Below the pieces are notes generated by a model. That model was not told the origin of the DNA and searched no databases. It was given only the letters and a program-made list of their open reading frames with translations. A stretch of 64,000 nucleotides of DNA from Isosphaeraceae bacterium EP7 (GTDB lineage Bacteria > Planctomycetota > Planctomycetia > Isosphaerales > Isosphaeraceae): NCBI GenBank assembly GCA_038400315.1, contig CP151667.1, forward strand, positions 2,305,174-2,369,173. The letters run 5' to 3'. This document shows positions 7,804-16,299 of the stretch, in pieces. The first letter of the stretch is position 1; each line of letters begins with the position of its first letter. The position numbers and the translations under genes were made by a program.

Positions 7804-10048
7804 TGGTCCAAACTCCACGGGGGTCGATCTGCATGACGTCAAGGTCGCGATAGAGGCTCATCCTGGCGGTCTCATAGCTGACCCAGCTCGCGATCAGGTT
7901 GTTTCGGGAATTCAGGAGGCCGTTCAGTGACTGTAAGAGATTAAGCGCCAGGCTCTGGGTCTCTTGCCCGGGATTCCTGACGTTGTACTCGGCCTCGTCA
8001 ACCTGCCTCGCGGCGATGATGAGGCTCTCGCGGGCAATCTCGAACTGACGTTCTGCCAGGCCGAGGTTACGCATGTCGAGCCTGATGTCGAAGATGACCT
8101 GATCATGCACGAGCATGTAATTACGGCGGGCACGTTGGTAGGTAATCTGAGAGGCCCGATAGGCGTTACGCTCGGCACGACGGTTGATTGGTGCGTCGAA
8201 CCTCAGGCCGATCCGATGGGTGCTGTTGGACGAGTCGAAGCGGAAGATGCCGTCATGCTTGGGGTCGGTGCCGAGCACGCCGTCGTAGACCACATCGAGG
8301 CCGGCCAGGAGTTGGTTGGCGGCGAACTCCTCGTTCCGCCAGGTGTCGGTCACCTGGGCCAGGGCGTTCATCAAATCCTGGCGATTGCCGAGTGCGTACT
8401 CGATGGCCTCGTCGAGCCCGAGGGCGACGGGGTTCAGGTCGATCAGGAAGACCCGAACCTGGCTCTGGGTGACGAAGACCTCGGCGAATCGGGCGCGATA
8501 TTCATCGCCGGCCAGTCGCTGAAGGGACTTCTTCGAGTCCTTGCGATCGACCACGCCGAGCGTGCTGCTGAGGTCGTCCAGCGCCTTGAGGTTGTCGGCG
8601 AGCCGTTCCTTGGAGACGGACAGTTCCTCGGCCAGGTTCTCTGAGAGGGCCGACAGCCGCTCGCGATCTTCGGGCCCGTCGACCTCGACGGTCGTCTTAC
8701 TACGCTGGCCCTTCTCGACGAGCCTGGCCGACTCCGTGATGGCCCCGTCCAGGATCTGGCCCAGCTCGACATAGAGCTCCCGGAGCTTCGCGGCGATGTC
8801 GGGCAGCGGCTCCGACAGCGGCGAGTCGTCCTGCACGAGCGAGAGCACCAGGGCATCGCTGCGAGACCTCAGGTCGTCGAGCTTCGGGTCGGAAAGCTCG
8901 AACAACTTCAGGGGCGAGTCGTCGAGCTTCACTGGGAGGTCAGACGGCAGGCCGAGCTGAATCTTGTAGGCGTCGAGCGAGGTCTGAAGCGACGCCTCGT
9001 TCTGCACCAGGACGAATCGGGCCTGCTGATACTGCTGGTCGATCAGGTCGCGCTGGAGGATCGACGACTGCTCGGCCTCCACCAGGGCCCTCGCCTCCTT
9101 CACGTTCCGGTCGAGGGCCTGGATGTTGCTCTCCTGGTTCCGCAGCGCCTGGAGCTGCTGGAGCAGGCCGAGATAGCCGTTGCTGGCCACCGTGTTGACG
9201 TAGAAGACGCGGCGGAAGTGGGAGAAGTCCCGCAGGGTGTAGAGCACTCCGCGCTCCTGGATCGACAGCGCCTGCGTGGCGATCCGGGCGAAGGCGTTGC
9301 GCAACAAGGGCTGGGTCAGCGCGACATGCAGTGAGGACAATGAGGTGTTGAAGCCTTTGCCGTTGTACTCGAAGACCATGTTGTTGGCGAAGTCGACGAG
9401 CAGCTGGGCGCCCGAGGCGAAGTTCTTGGTGAAGCCGGTGTCGGTGCCCGGCTGGATCTGGTTGCTGTCCGTCTCATTCGTGCCGAAATGCTGGAAAAAC
9501 AGGGTGTTGCGGCTGAAACCCTGGACCGAGAACTGGAACCGGGCGAGGGTCAGCGCGAGCGAGGCGAGGTACAGGTCTTCGAACTGGAACTGGTAGTCGC
9601 GGCTGTGGATCAGGGCCAGCTCCATCACCGACTCGCGCGAGAGCTTGACGCTGCCGTCGGGCTCGCGGGGGATCAGGTCGCGCCAGGTCAGGTCTTCGAC
9701 CTGGGTCGTCCCGCGCTTCTTCCAGCCGTGGTACTCGAACGGGAAGGCGCCCGACACCTGGTAGGGGCGTGCCCCCTTGTCGTCGAGCGGGATGGGCGTG
9801 GCGTCGGGGTCGTTGACGTCCCTCATCCTGGAACGAGGGTCGGCCTCGACCGGCCGCGCCGGCAGCTGCCAGCGCTTGTCGAACTGCCGCTCCTTCTCGA
9901 TGTCGTAGACCTGGGCGTCGGCCATGGCGTGGTACCCGCGCCTGGTACATCCGGCGGACAGAACGCAGAGCAGGGCGATGAAGGCCAGGCCCGGCAAGAC
10001 CGCGACGCGGCCCCGCAACGACGGATCCATTCCCCGCATGAGCCTCAT
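7670..10048 (-). CDS. TolC-family outer membrane efflux lipoprotein
   Basis: A 792-residue protein with an N-terminal lipoprotein signal ending in a lipobox (LSAGC, Cys34 from the first ATG). A planctomycete-type N-terminal extension is followed by two outer membrane efflux repeats rich in Ala, Asn and Gln, for example NAFARIATQALSIQERGVL and the last helix QTYQRARRNYMLVHDQVIFD region. A charged insert (about residues 430-520) lengthens it well beyond the usual 420-500 residues. A strong Shine-Dalgarno (AAGGAGGAG) abuts the first ATG, so the ATG at 10039 may be the true start. Its C-terminal tail is low complexity and overlaps the adaptor gene. It should form the exit duct for the adjacent transporter. 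Confidence 0.9.
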   Translation of the reverse strand: MRLMRGMDPSLRGRVAVLPGLAFIALLCVLSAGCTRRGYHAMADAQVYDIEKERQFDKRWQLPARPVEADPRSRMRDVNDPDATPIPLDDKGARPYQVSGAFPFEYHGWKKRGTTQVEDLTWRDLIPREPDGSVKLSRESVMELALIHSRDYQFQFEDLYLASLALTLARFQFSVQGFSRNTLFFQHFGTNETDSNQIQPGTDTGFTKNFASGAQLLVDFANNMVFEYNGKGFNTSLSSLHVALTQPLLRNAFARIATQALSIQERGVLYTLRDFSHFRRVFYVNTVASNGYLGLLQQLQALRNQESNIQALDRNVKEARALVEAEQSSILQRDLIDQQYQQARFVLVQNEASLQTSLDAYKIQLGLPSDLPVKLDDSPLKLFELSDPKLDDLRSRSDALVLSLVQDDSPLSEPLPDIAAKLRELYVELGQILDGAITESARLVEKGQRSKTTVEVDGPEDRERLSALSENLAEELSVSKERLADNLKALDDLSSTLGVVDRKDSKKSLQRLAGDEYRARFAEVFVTQSQVRVFLIDLNPVALGLDEAIEYALGNRQDLMNALAQVTDTWRNEEFAANQLLAGLDVVYDGVLGTDPKHDGIFRFDSSNSTHRIGLRFDAPINRRAERNAYRASQITYQRARRNYMLVHDQVIFDIRLDMRNLGLAERQFEIARESLIIAARQVDEAEYNVRNPGQETQSLALNLLQSLNGLLNSRNNLIASWVSYETARMSLYRDLDVMQIDPRGVWTNEFSGTAGFPRGTRGAEGSGPAVDPVRGTYGEPEAPPSVPANPG

Positions 10049-10253
10049 CTCCTCCTTGAGATGCGAGTTGGGGTCAGATCCACCGAACTCGACATCGCCG
10101 ATCTTCTACGATTGTCCAAGGCGTGTCAAGCGCACCCCTGCATGGCTCAAATCGAGCGGCGGGCGGGTCGGCAATTGCCCCGGGGCGGGGGGCTCACTAT
10201 GCTCCAAGGTCTCTGACGGGAGACGGTTGTCGACAACGTAAGGGGGGCTGTCC

Positions 10254-11645
10254 ATGGGTCTCGAACTGAACCGGCGTAACTTCCTGGGCACGGGCACGGC
10301 GGCCGGCCTCGGCTACTTCTTCACCGCCAACGCCTCGTCGGCCGCGCGGGCGGCCCGCAAGCCGAACGAGACGCTGCAAATCGCCGGCATCGGCGTAGGC
10401 GGCAAGGGGTCGAGCGACATCGACCAGGCCGGCAAGCTTGGCGAGGTCGTCGCGCTCTGCGACATCGACGACGCCATGCTCGATCCGAAGCTGAAGAAGT
10501 GGACCTCTGCCAAGAAGTTCTACGACTACCGCAAGCTGCTCGACGAGATGGGCAAGCACATCGACGCGGTGACCGTCAGCACGCCCGACCACACCCACGC
10601 CCTGGCCGCCGTCACGGCGATCCGGATGGGCAAGCACGTCTACTGCCAGAAGCCCCTGGCCCACACCGTCTTCGAGGCCCGCGTTCTGAAGGAGGCCGCC
10701 CGCAAGCACGGGGTGGTCACCCAGATGGGCAACCAGGGCTCGGCCTCCAACGGCCTGAGACGGGGCGTCGAGCTGATCCAGGCCGGCATCATCGGCCAGG
10801 TCAGCGAGGTCCACGTCTGGACCAACCGGCCCATCTGGCCGCAGGCCCCCATGATCATCAAGCGGCCCGATCACGCCGACGTCTGGCCCGAGTCGATCCA
10901 CTGGGACGAGTTCCTCGGCGGGGCCCCGAGCCGTCCTTATGTCAAAGGCATCTACCATCCGTTCAACTGGCGAGGCTGGCTCGATTACGGCACCGGCGCC
11001 ATCGGCGACATGGCCTGCCACACCGCCAACATGCCCTTCCGCGCCCTCAAGCTTGAGCACCCGACCCGCATCTCGGCCGAGAGCGGCGATGTCAACCCCG
11101 AGACCTACCCGGCCTGGGCCAAGGTCAAGCTCGAGTTCCCCGCCCGCGGCGACCTCTCCGCCGTCAACCTCCACTGGTACGAGGGCAAGAAGGACGGCAA
11201 GCTCGTCCTCCCCTCCGAGGAGCTGACCTCCAAGTTCCTCAAGCCCGACGGCAAGCTGCCCGGCAGCGGCTGCTTCCTGGTCGGCGACAAGGGCATCCTG
11301 TACTCGATGGACGACTACGGCGAGAAGTTCAACGTCACCCCGGGCGACCTGGGCAAGGACATGAACTTCACCGACCCCGAGTCGATCCCCAAGAACGGCA
11401 AGGGCGACCAGGGCCAGAAGAACGAGTGGGTCGAGGCCATCAAGGCCGGCAAGCCCGAGCTGGCCTACGCCAACTTCGACATTTCCAGCCTGCTGACCGA
11501 GGCCTTCCTGCTGGGCAACGTCGCCATCCGCACCGGCAAGGCGCTGGACTGGGACGGCCCCAACCTCAAGGTTACCAACGTCGCCGAGGCCAACGACCTC
11601 ATCAAGACCGAGTACCGCCGAGGCTGGGAAGTCACCCGCGCCTGA
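10254..11645 (+). CDS. Tat-exported Gfo/Idh/MocA family oxidoreductase
   Basis: A 463-residue protein that begins with a twin-arginine-type leader (NRRNFLGTGTAAGLGYF), a signal for export of the folded, cofactor-loaded enzyme. It is followed by a Rossmann NAD(P)-binding fold (IAGIGVGGKG, about residues 43-52) and the family signature with a conserved lysine (YCQKPLAHT, about residues 130-138). The C-terminal half has the alpha/beta domain that binds sugar or inositol-like substrates. The family is very abundant in planctomycetes with unknown individual substrates. An AAGGGGGG stretch precedes the ATG. It is transcribed away from the export cluster and is followed by a strong terminator hairpin. 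Confidence 0.93.
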   Translation: MGLELNRRNFLGTGTAAGLGYFFTANASSAARAARKPNETLQIAGIGVGGKGSSDIDQAGKLGEVVALCDIDDAMLDPKLKKWTSAKKFYDYRKLLDEMGKHIDAVTVSTPDHTHALAAVTAIRMGKHVYCQKPLAHTVFEARVLKEAARKHGVVTQMGNQGSASNGLRRGVELIQAGIIGQVSEVHVWTNRPIWPQAPMIIKRPDHADVWPESIHWDEFLGGAPSRPYVKGIYHPFNWRGWLDYGTGAIGDMACHTANMPFRALKLEHPTRISAESGDVNPETYPAWAKVKLEFPARGDLSAVNLHWYEGKKDGKLVLPSEELTSKFLKPDGKLPGSGCFLVGDKGILYSMDDYGEKFNVTPGDLGKDMNFTDPESIPKNGKGDQGQKNEWVEAIKAGKPELAYANFDISSLLTEAFLLGNVAIRTGKALDWDGPNLKVTNVAEANDLIKTEYRRGWEVTRA

Positions 11646-11672
11646 CCTCGCTTCTTGACCTGACCAACCCCC

Positions 11673-11702
11673 GTCGGGCGGCGGCCCATGTCGCCGCCCG
11701 AC
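11673..11702 (+). terminator. Hairpin downstream of the oxidoreductase gene
   Basis: A perfect 11-bp stem (GTCGGGCGGCG with CGCCGCCCGAC) encloses an 8-nt loop 27 nt after the stop of the oxidoreductase gene. There is no clear T-run directly after it, so it may be a GC-rich terminator or an mRNA-stabilising hairpin. Confidence 0.55.
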
Positions 11703-12417
11703 ACCGCTCGGGTTCGTTTCGTAAAAAACGATATCCAGTCCACGCGGGGCGGGCGGCGACGCTCCTGCCTACACAGCTCATGACTTAACTTCCTAATAGG
11801 CCAACGAGTTCGGCATTGGGTTCGTTTTCCCGAATTCAAACGTTGACGTCGGCCCCCCTGCTGAAACCGGGCCAGCGTTGGGTTCGTTTTCCCGATTTCT
11901 AATCTGCGATGGTCTGTGTTGGGTTCGTTTTTTCAACGCGCGTTGGGTTCGTTTTTCCCATTTCAACCCGACCCCGGCACGTCTCGCAGTGAACAAAAGA
12001 ATAGGATCGTCCGACTCGGGCGGGGTCGGACAATCCGAGCACGGGAGTGTCCGTCCGCTCCTCCGTCGTTCCGAAACACGACGGCATGAATCAAGGGGAC
12101 AACCGCGACGGCGGAAGGGTGTCGCTCCAAATCCGGATTTCCAAAGAAGGCGAGGGAGGCGAGCCGATCCGAGGAATCTGCGCCGATGACGAATCGCTGC
12201 CCCCTCATTGAAGAGAGTCGTTCGAAGACGAGGTCTCGTTCTGCCTATTTTGGAATTCTTTCAAAATTCATTTCGACGTTCTTTTTAAGCATCAAGCGAC
12301 ATTAAGCGGAATCTTCCCGCAAACGCCATCCCACGAATGCAGGACGAAGGAACGTCTCCGAGTTCGGGAGTCTCGGACGGGACGTAGACGTTCGTAACGT
12401 TCCCAACTCAGACCGGC
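11703..12417. other. Intergenic region with dispersed short repeats, no supported gene
   Basis: This 715-nt spacer separates the oxidoreductase gene from the convergent sigma-fusion gene. It contains four copies of a short repeat (annotated separately) and, at 12350-12393, an inverted repeat (GAACGTCT with AGACGTTC around an inner CCGAG/CTCGG) about 25 nt past the sigma-fusion stop that may act as its terminator. Small open frames are present, but they have repeat-derived, low-complexity translations. The stretch is visibly more AT-rich (about 12230-12310) than the rest of the window. Confidence 0.6.
11816..11955 (+). repeat. Cluster of four TTGGGTTCGTTTT repeats
   Basis: The 13-mer TTGGGTTCGTTTT occurs exactly at 11816-11828, 11878-11890, 11919-11931 and 11943-11955, and a degenerate copy (GGGTTCGTTTCG) sits near 11710. 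Copies are usually followed by a pyrimidine/AT tract such as CCCGATTTC or CCCATTTCAA. Start-to-start spacings are 62, 41 and 24 nt, so this is not a regular array. On the reverse strand the unit reads as KTNP-type peptides in open frames. I recall similar KTNP-containing hypothetical ORFs from planctomycete genomes, but could not check that here. Confidence 0.75.
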
Positions 12418-15400
12418 TCAAGGCGACTTTGCCAGGGCCTTGGCGACTTCGTCCTTGAGGTCGTCGGCCCTGCTACCTCGGGCGATGATATGACCGTCGG
12501 GGCCGATGAGAATGTAGGCCGGAAGGGCGCGGATCCCGAAGGAGGTGGCTTGGCCGTGCAGGCTGCCGCCGATGTTCACCTGAGTCCAGGGAAGCGTGTG
12601 GGTCTGCAGGAAGGCGTTGAGATCCTCGAGCGAACTGCCGACGTTGACTCCGATGATCGCGAATCGCGGATCCTTGGCGTGGGCGTCGTGGAGGGCTTTG
12701 AGCCGGGGCAGGTCGACGAGACTGCGGTTGGACCAGGTCGCCCAGAAGGCAAGCAGGACGTTTTTGCCCCTGACCTCGTTGAGCGAGAAATACTTGTCAT
12801 CGAGGGTAGAGGCCGAGAAAGGGATGGGCTGGGCATCGGCGGGCGGGATGTCCTTGTCGAAGGCGGATCGCACGCCCGTGTTTGGGGGGGCCTGCCTCCG
12901 AACCGAACCGGCGCGGATGGCTCCCAGGTCGTGCGGACCCGGTGATTCGGGCCGGTAGATCGAGGCCAGCCAGGTGGCGCCGTCCCTGGTCATAAGAACC
13001 TCGTACTCCTGGCCGACGACGAGGTTAGGCAGGGTGAATCGGCCGTCGGCATCGGTCTCGACCTTCGGCACGAAGGCGAGGGTCGAGAAGTCGTACGCGT
13101 CATCCAGGGCGATCCTCCGCCCCCAGGTGAGTTGCTGATTCGAGGCTGGCTTGCCCTGCTCGTCGAGGAGAAGGCCGGTCGCCTGGGCGGTCGGGGCGAG
13201 GCGGACGCTGAAGTCGGGCCCCTCGATATCGAACTCGACGATCGCGGCGAGCGCCCCGTCGGGACTTCTGGCGTGGAGGAATGTCCTGTTCAGCCGACGG
13301 TACGCGACGAACCGTCCTTCGGCATCGGCCACAACCTTCGCACGGTCCCCCCCTCGCTCGCTGGCATCGAGGATTTCAACAACGGCCCCAGCAACCCCAC
13401 GACCTTCCGGGCCCGCGACGACCTTGCCCGCAAGGCTACCTGACCCGGGTCGTGGTAGGCGGAAGTCGCGGACGATCTCCGGCTCGTCCTTGATGGAGAG
13501 CAAGTTGGAGTTCGACCCGGTGCCGGTGGAATTGCTCTGTCCGGCGGGCGGTGCGAACCCGAAGACATACTTCCCTGGTCCGACCCTGATCGAGTAGCGG
13601 CCCTGGGTATCAGTATTCGCACCGTAGGTTCGCGAAACACGGAAGTTGTTCGTGCTTCCTCGGTTCTGCAATCCCCCGGCGGGCAGATCATTCCACTCTT
13701 GCAACACGACCGATCCATCCGTGACGGGGCGTCCATCGGGATCGATGGTGAGTCGGCCTCGGACGATGGTTCCCGAGGAGAGCTTGAAGTCTACCGGAGC
13801 GACCGGCACCCCCACGCGAAGGACGACATCCATGCGAGTTGAGGCCGAGAATTCGGGGTCGTCCACGCCGACGTGGTAGGCCTCGCCCGGGTTGAGTTGA
13901 AGTTCATACGTCCCATCGGTGCCCGTGCGGACCTGATCCCGGCCTTCGGTGTTCCCCCAGCCGGAGCCGGCTGCGACGATCAGGATGCCCTTCGCGGGCG
14001 TACCGTCGGGGCGAGTGACTCGGCCGCGGATGGTCTCGTTCCGTGCGAGGGCGGCGACAATCGGACCGGAATCGCCAGGTTTCACGATGATCTGACGCCG
14101 GCTGTAGCCCTCCTGACGCGGATAAATCACAATGTAGTGATCTGTTTGTGGTAACCAGTCGAAGGTGGCGATTCCGTCGGGGCCCGTCGTCGCGCCGAGG
14201 CTGCGACTCGAAATCCTGATCTCGGGGGATTTCCCTTTCTTCCGGATTTCATTCGGGGCAAGCCTGACTCCTGCCAGGGGCTTGTTGTCGCGGTCGACCG
14301 CCTTGATCTTCAGGGTGCGAGGCGAGTCGAGGGTCAAGTCGGTGGTGGAAGGGAAATCCGCGGCCTTGGTTCCGAGCAGGACCGTGGCCAGCCCGAGGCC
14401 AAGCATGGATCTCGAGGTGGTGAAGTCGAACCCTTGGCCGGCTTTGAGTGCGTAAATGACATGAACCGAGGAATCGGCCGGGATGTGGAGCATCACGGTG
14501 CCGTTGGGGCCGGTTGTCCCATCGGAGATAATGCCAGGTCCGTAGGGAGAAAGAATGCTCGTGGGGCCGGTCGTCCCATCGGAGACGATGCCATTACCGT
14601 ACGCCTGGACCGTGGCGCCGGCGATGGGGGCCTTGAAGTTGTCGAACACCCGAACGGCCACATTGACGGCCGGCTTCAGGATGATGCGCGGGGGGGCCTC
14701 GATGGCCGCTAGAGTCGGCCTGTTCGTGTAGTTGAATAGGCCCACCATCCAGCCATCGCTCGACACGGCGAGCAAGGTCAGATTGTCCACCTGTCGGCGC
14801 CTGATGGGCAGCGAGAACGAGCCGTCGGCGGCCGTGACGGTCAGGGTTTCGAGGTGATCGAAGGCCTCGGACCTGACGGTGACCCCGACGGCCGGTTTGC
14901 CCGCTTCGTCGACGACGTGCCCCCGGATCACGATCGGCTCGCGGTTCGTCGGCTCGACCGGTGTAACTTCGGCAGGCCTGGGCTCGGCGGGCTCGGGTTT
15001 CGGGGGGGCGATTTTCCCGGCCTTGACGACGAGTGGCGGCGGCTCGGTGGGCAGTTTGGACGGCCCCGGCGCGGGTCGCGCGGCCAGGGTGATCGTCAGG
15101 CAAGTCGCGGCGGCGAGCACCAGTGCGGTTCCCAGCATGAGCTTGAAATTGGCCACGATCATCGTCTTCAAGATCCTCTGGGCGAGCGCGGCGATGGCCG
15201 CCGTGACGGCGCCTCCCGATGCGAAGGTTAGCGCGAGACGGACGGTGGAATCGGCCAGCGATGGGGCGAGAGCGGGCAGCGAAGCGGGCAGGGGGAGGAG
15301 GCCGGCGGGGGTGGTGATTCCTCGGCGGATGAGGCGGTCTCGGAGCAAGGTGCGTCCCCGGGAAAGGCGGCTGGAGAGTGTCCCTTCGGGGAGGTTGAGC

Positions 15401-15933
15401 TGGCGTGCGGCGTCCTGCCGGGAGGTGCCTTCGAGGTCGCAGAGCATGAGCGGGGTTCGGTAGCGGGCGGGGAGGCGGGTGAGTTCTTCGTCGAGGAGGG
15501 CGAGGAGGTCGGCGTGGTTGGGGTCGGTCGCGGTGGTGCTGGGAATGTTTGTTGCGTCGAAGGTTCCTCCTTCCATGTCACGACGCCTGGAGGAGTGGCG
15601 GCGGGCCTCGCGGGAGGTGCGAACGGCGACGCCGTAGAGCCAGGGCTTCAGGGCGTCGGGACTTCGGAGTGAGGGGGCCTTGCGGGCGAGGATGAGGAAG
15701 ACGGCCTGGAAGGCGTCGTCGGCGTCGGTGGAATGCAGCAGCATCCGCCGGCAAACCCCCAGGACCATCGGCCCGTGCCGCTGGACAAGCGCCCCGAACG
15801 CGTCCTCGCGGTCGATGCCGTCGCGGGCCACGAAGCGGTCGATGAGCTGGGAATCGGTGAGCCCGCCCACCGCGCCCACCGCGAACAGGGTGCGGAACTC
15901 TCGAGAGGCCTGACCGCCGGAACTGCTGACCAT
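12418..15933 (-). CDS. ECF sigma factor fused to carboxypeptidase-regulatory-like repeats and a cysteine-less thioredoxin-like domain
   Basis: Starting at the ATG at 15931-15933, whose N-terminus (REFRTLFAVGAVGGLTDSQL) matches planctomycete ECF sigma factors, the product is 1171 residues. Sigma region 2 lies at about 45-110 (DADDAFQAVFLILARKA) and region 4 at about 140-200 (LPEGTLSSRLSRGRTLLRDR). A membrane helix at about 264-285 is followed by a Pro-rich linker, a series of Ig-like carboxypeptidase-regulatory domains (about 333-1000) and a redoxin/TlpA-like fold (about 1035-1171). At the position of the active CxxC the motif is FWATWSNRS, so both cysteines are serine (S1068, S1071). The layout suggests a membrane-tethered sigma factor with an extracytoplasmic sensor. 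An alternative ATG at 15975 lies 14 codons upstream. Confidence 0.88.
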   Translation of the reverse strand: MVSSSGGQASREFRTLFAVGAVGGLTDSQLIDRFVARDGIDREDAFGALVQRHGPMVLGVCRRMLLHSTDADDAFQAVFLILARKAPSLRSPDALKPWLYGVAVRTSREARRHSSRRRDMEGGTFDATNIPSTTATDPNHADLLALLDEELTRLPARYRTPLMLCDLEGTSRQDAARQLNLPEGTLSSRLSRGRTLLRDRLIRRGITTPAGLLPLPASLPALAPSLADSTVRLALTFASGGAVTAAIAALAQRILKTMIVANFKLMLGTALVLAAATCLTITLAARPAPGPSKLPTEPPPLVVKAGKIAPPKPEPAEPRPAEVTPVEPTNREPIVIRGHVVDEAGKPAVGVTVRSEAFDHLETLTVTAADGSFSLPIRRRQVDNLTLLAVSSDGWMVGLFNYTNRPTLAAIEAPPRIILKPAVNVAVRVFDNFKAPIAGATVQAYGNGIVSDGTTGPTSILSPYGPGIISDGTTGPNGTVMLHIPADSSVHVIYALKAGQGFDFTTSRSMLGLGLATVLLGTKAADFPSTTDLTLDSPRTLKIKAVDRDNKPLAGVRLAPNEIRKKGKSPEIRISSRSLGATTGPDGIATFDWLPQTDHYIVIYPRQEGYSRRQIIVKPGDSGPIVAALARNETIRGRVTRPDGTPAKGILIVAAGSGWGNTEGRDQVRTGTDGTYELQLNPGEAYHVGVDDPEFSASTRMDVVLRVGVPVAPVDFKLSSGTIVRGRLTIDPDGRPVTDGSVVLQEWNDLPAGGLQNRGSTNNFRVSRTYGANTDTQGRYSIRVGPGKYVFGFAPPAGQSNSTGTGSNSNLLSIKDEPEIVRDFRLPRPGSGSLAGKVVAGPEGRGVAGAVVEILDASERGGDRAKVVADAEGRFVAYRRLNRTFLHARSPDGALAAIVEFDIEGPDFSVRLAPTAQATGLLLDEQGKPASNQQLTWGRRIALDDAYDFSTLAFVPKVETDADGRFTLPNLVVGQEYEVLMTRDGATWLASIYRPESPGPHDLGAIRAGSVRRQAPPNTGVRSAFDKDIPPADAQPIPFSASTLDDKYFSLNEVRGKNVLLAFWATWSNRSLVDLPRLKALHDAHAKDPRFAIIGVNVGSSLEDLNAFLQTHTLPWTQVNIGGSLHGQATSFGIRALPAYILIGPDGHIIARGSRADDLKDEVAKALAKSP

Positions 15934-16299
15934 GCGAACAGACCCCGTGCCTGACGATGCGTGACTTACCCCCATACTGGCGGGAAGGAGGCGGGCGCGT
16001 CCCGATTTTTCAGGAGTTTTTTGGGTTTCGGGTCGGGCAGGCGACCCTGTGGAAGACGGAGACGAGGAATTGGGGCGGGATCAAGGCGAAACGGGCGGGG
16101 CGATGGACCCTTTGATGGGCGCGCCGCCTGAGTTAAGGTTGGGGCCGAGAACCGTCAGCGGACCTCGGATCGATCGGATGCGCGTGTTCGTTGTCGCCGT
16201 TCGCCCCCATGAATAATCATCCCCGCTTGCACACCCCCGCCTTCGTCCGGCACGAGCCGAGCCAGGGGCGGGGGACACGCCTGTTGCCTCCGAGAACTC
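15934..16299. other. Divergent intergenic region
   Basis: These 366 nt lie between the divergent sigma-fusion gene and the catabolic operon and should hold both promoters. An oligo-T-rich patch (16008-16027) is close to the sigma gene, and a GC-rich hairpin at 16234-16274 lies just upstream of the operon. The long reverse frame that crosses the region continues antisense through two real genes and is a shadow. Confidence 0.5.
16234..16274 (+). promoter_or_regulatory. GC-rich hairpin in the leader of the catabolic operon
   Basis: CCCCCGCC (16234-16241) pairs with GGCGGGGG (16267-16274), and an inner GGC-ACGA-GCC hairpin lies between them. The element ends about 25 nt before the first start codon, so in the transcript it would sit in the 5' leader, where it could modulate ribosome access. 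No known riboswitch class is recognised. Confidence 0.3.

Noticed and set aside
11816-11955. CRISPR array suggested by the repeated 13-mer
   Set aside because: The repeat is only 13 bp, the spacing is irregular (62, 41, 24 nt) and there are no cas genes nearby.
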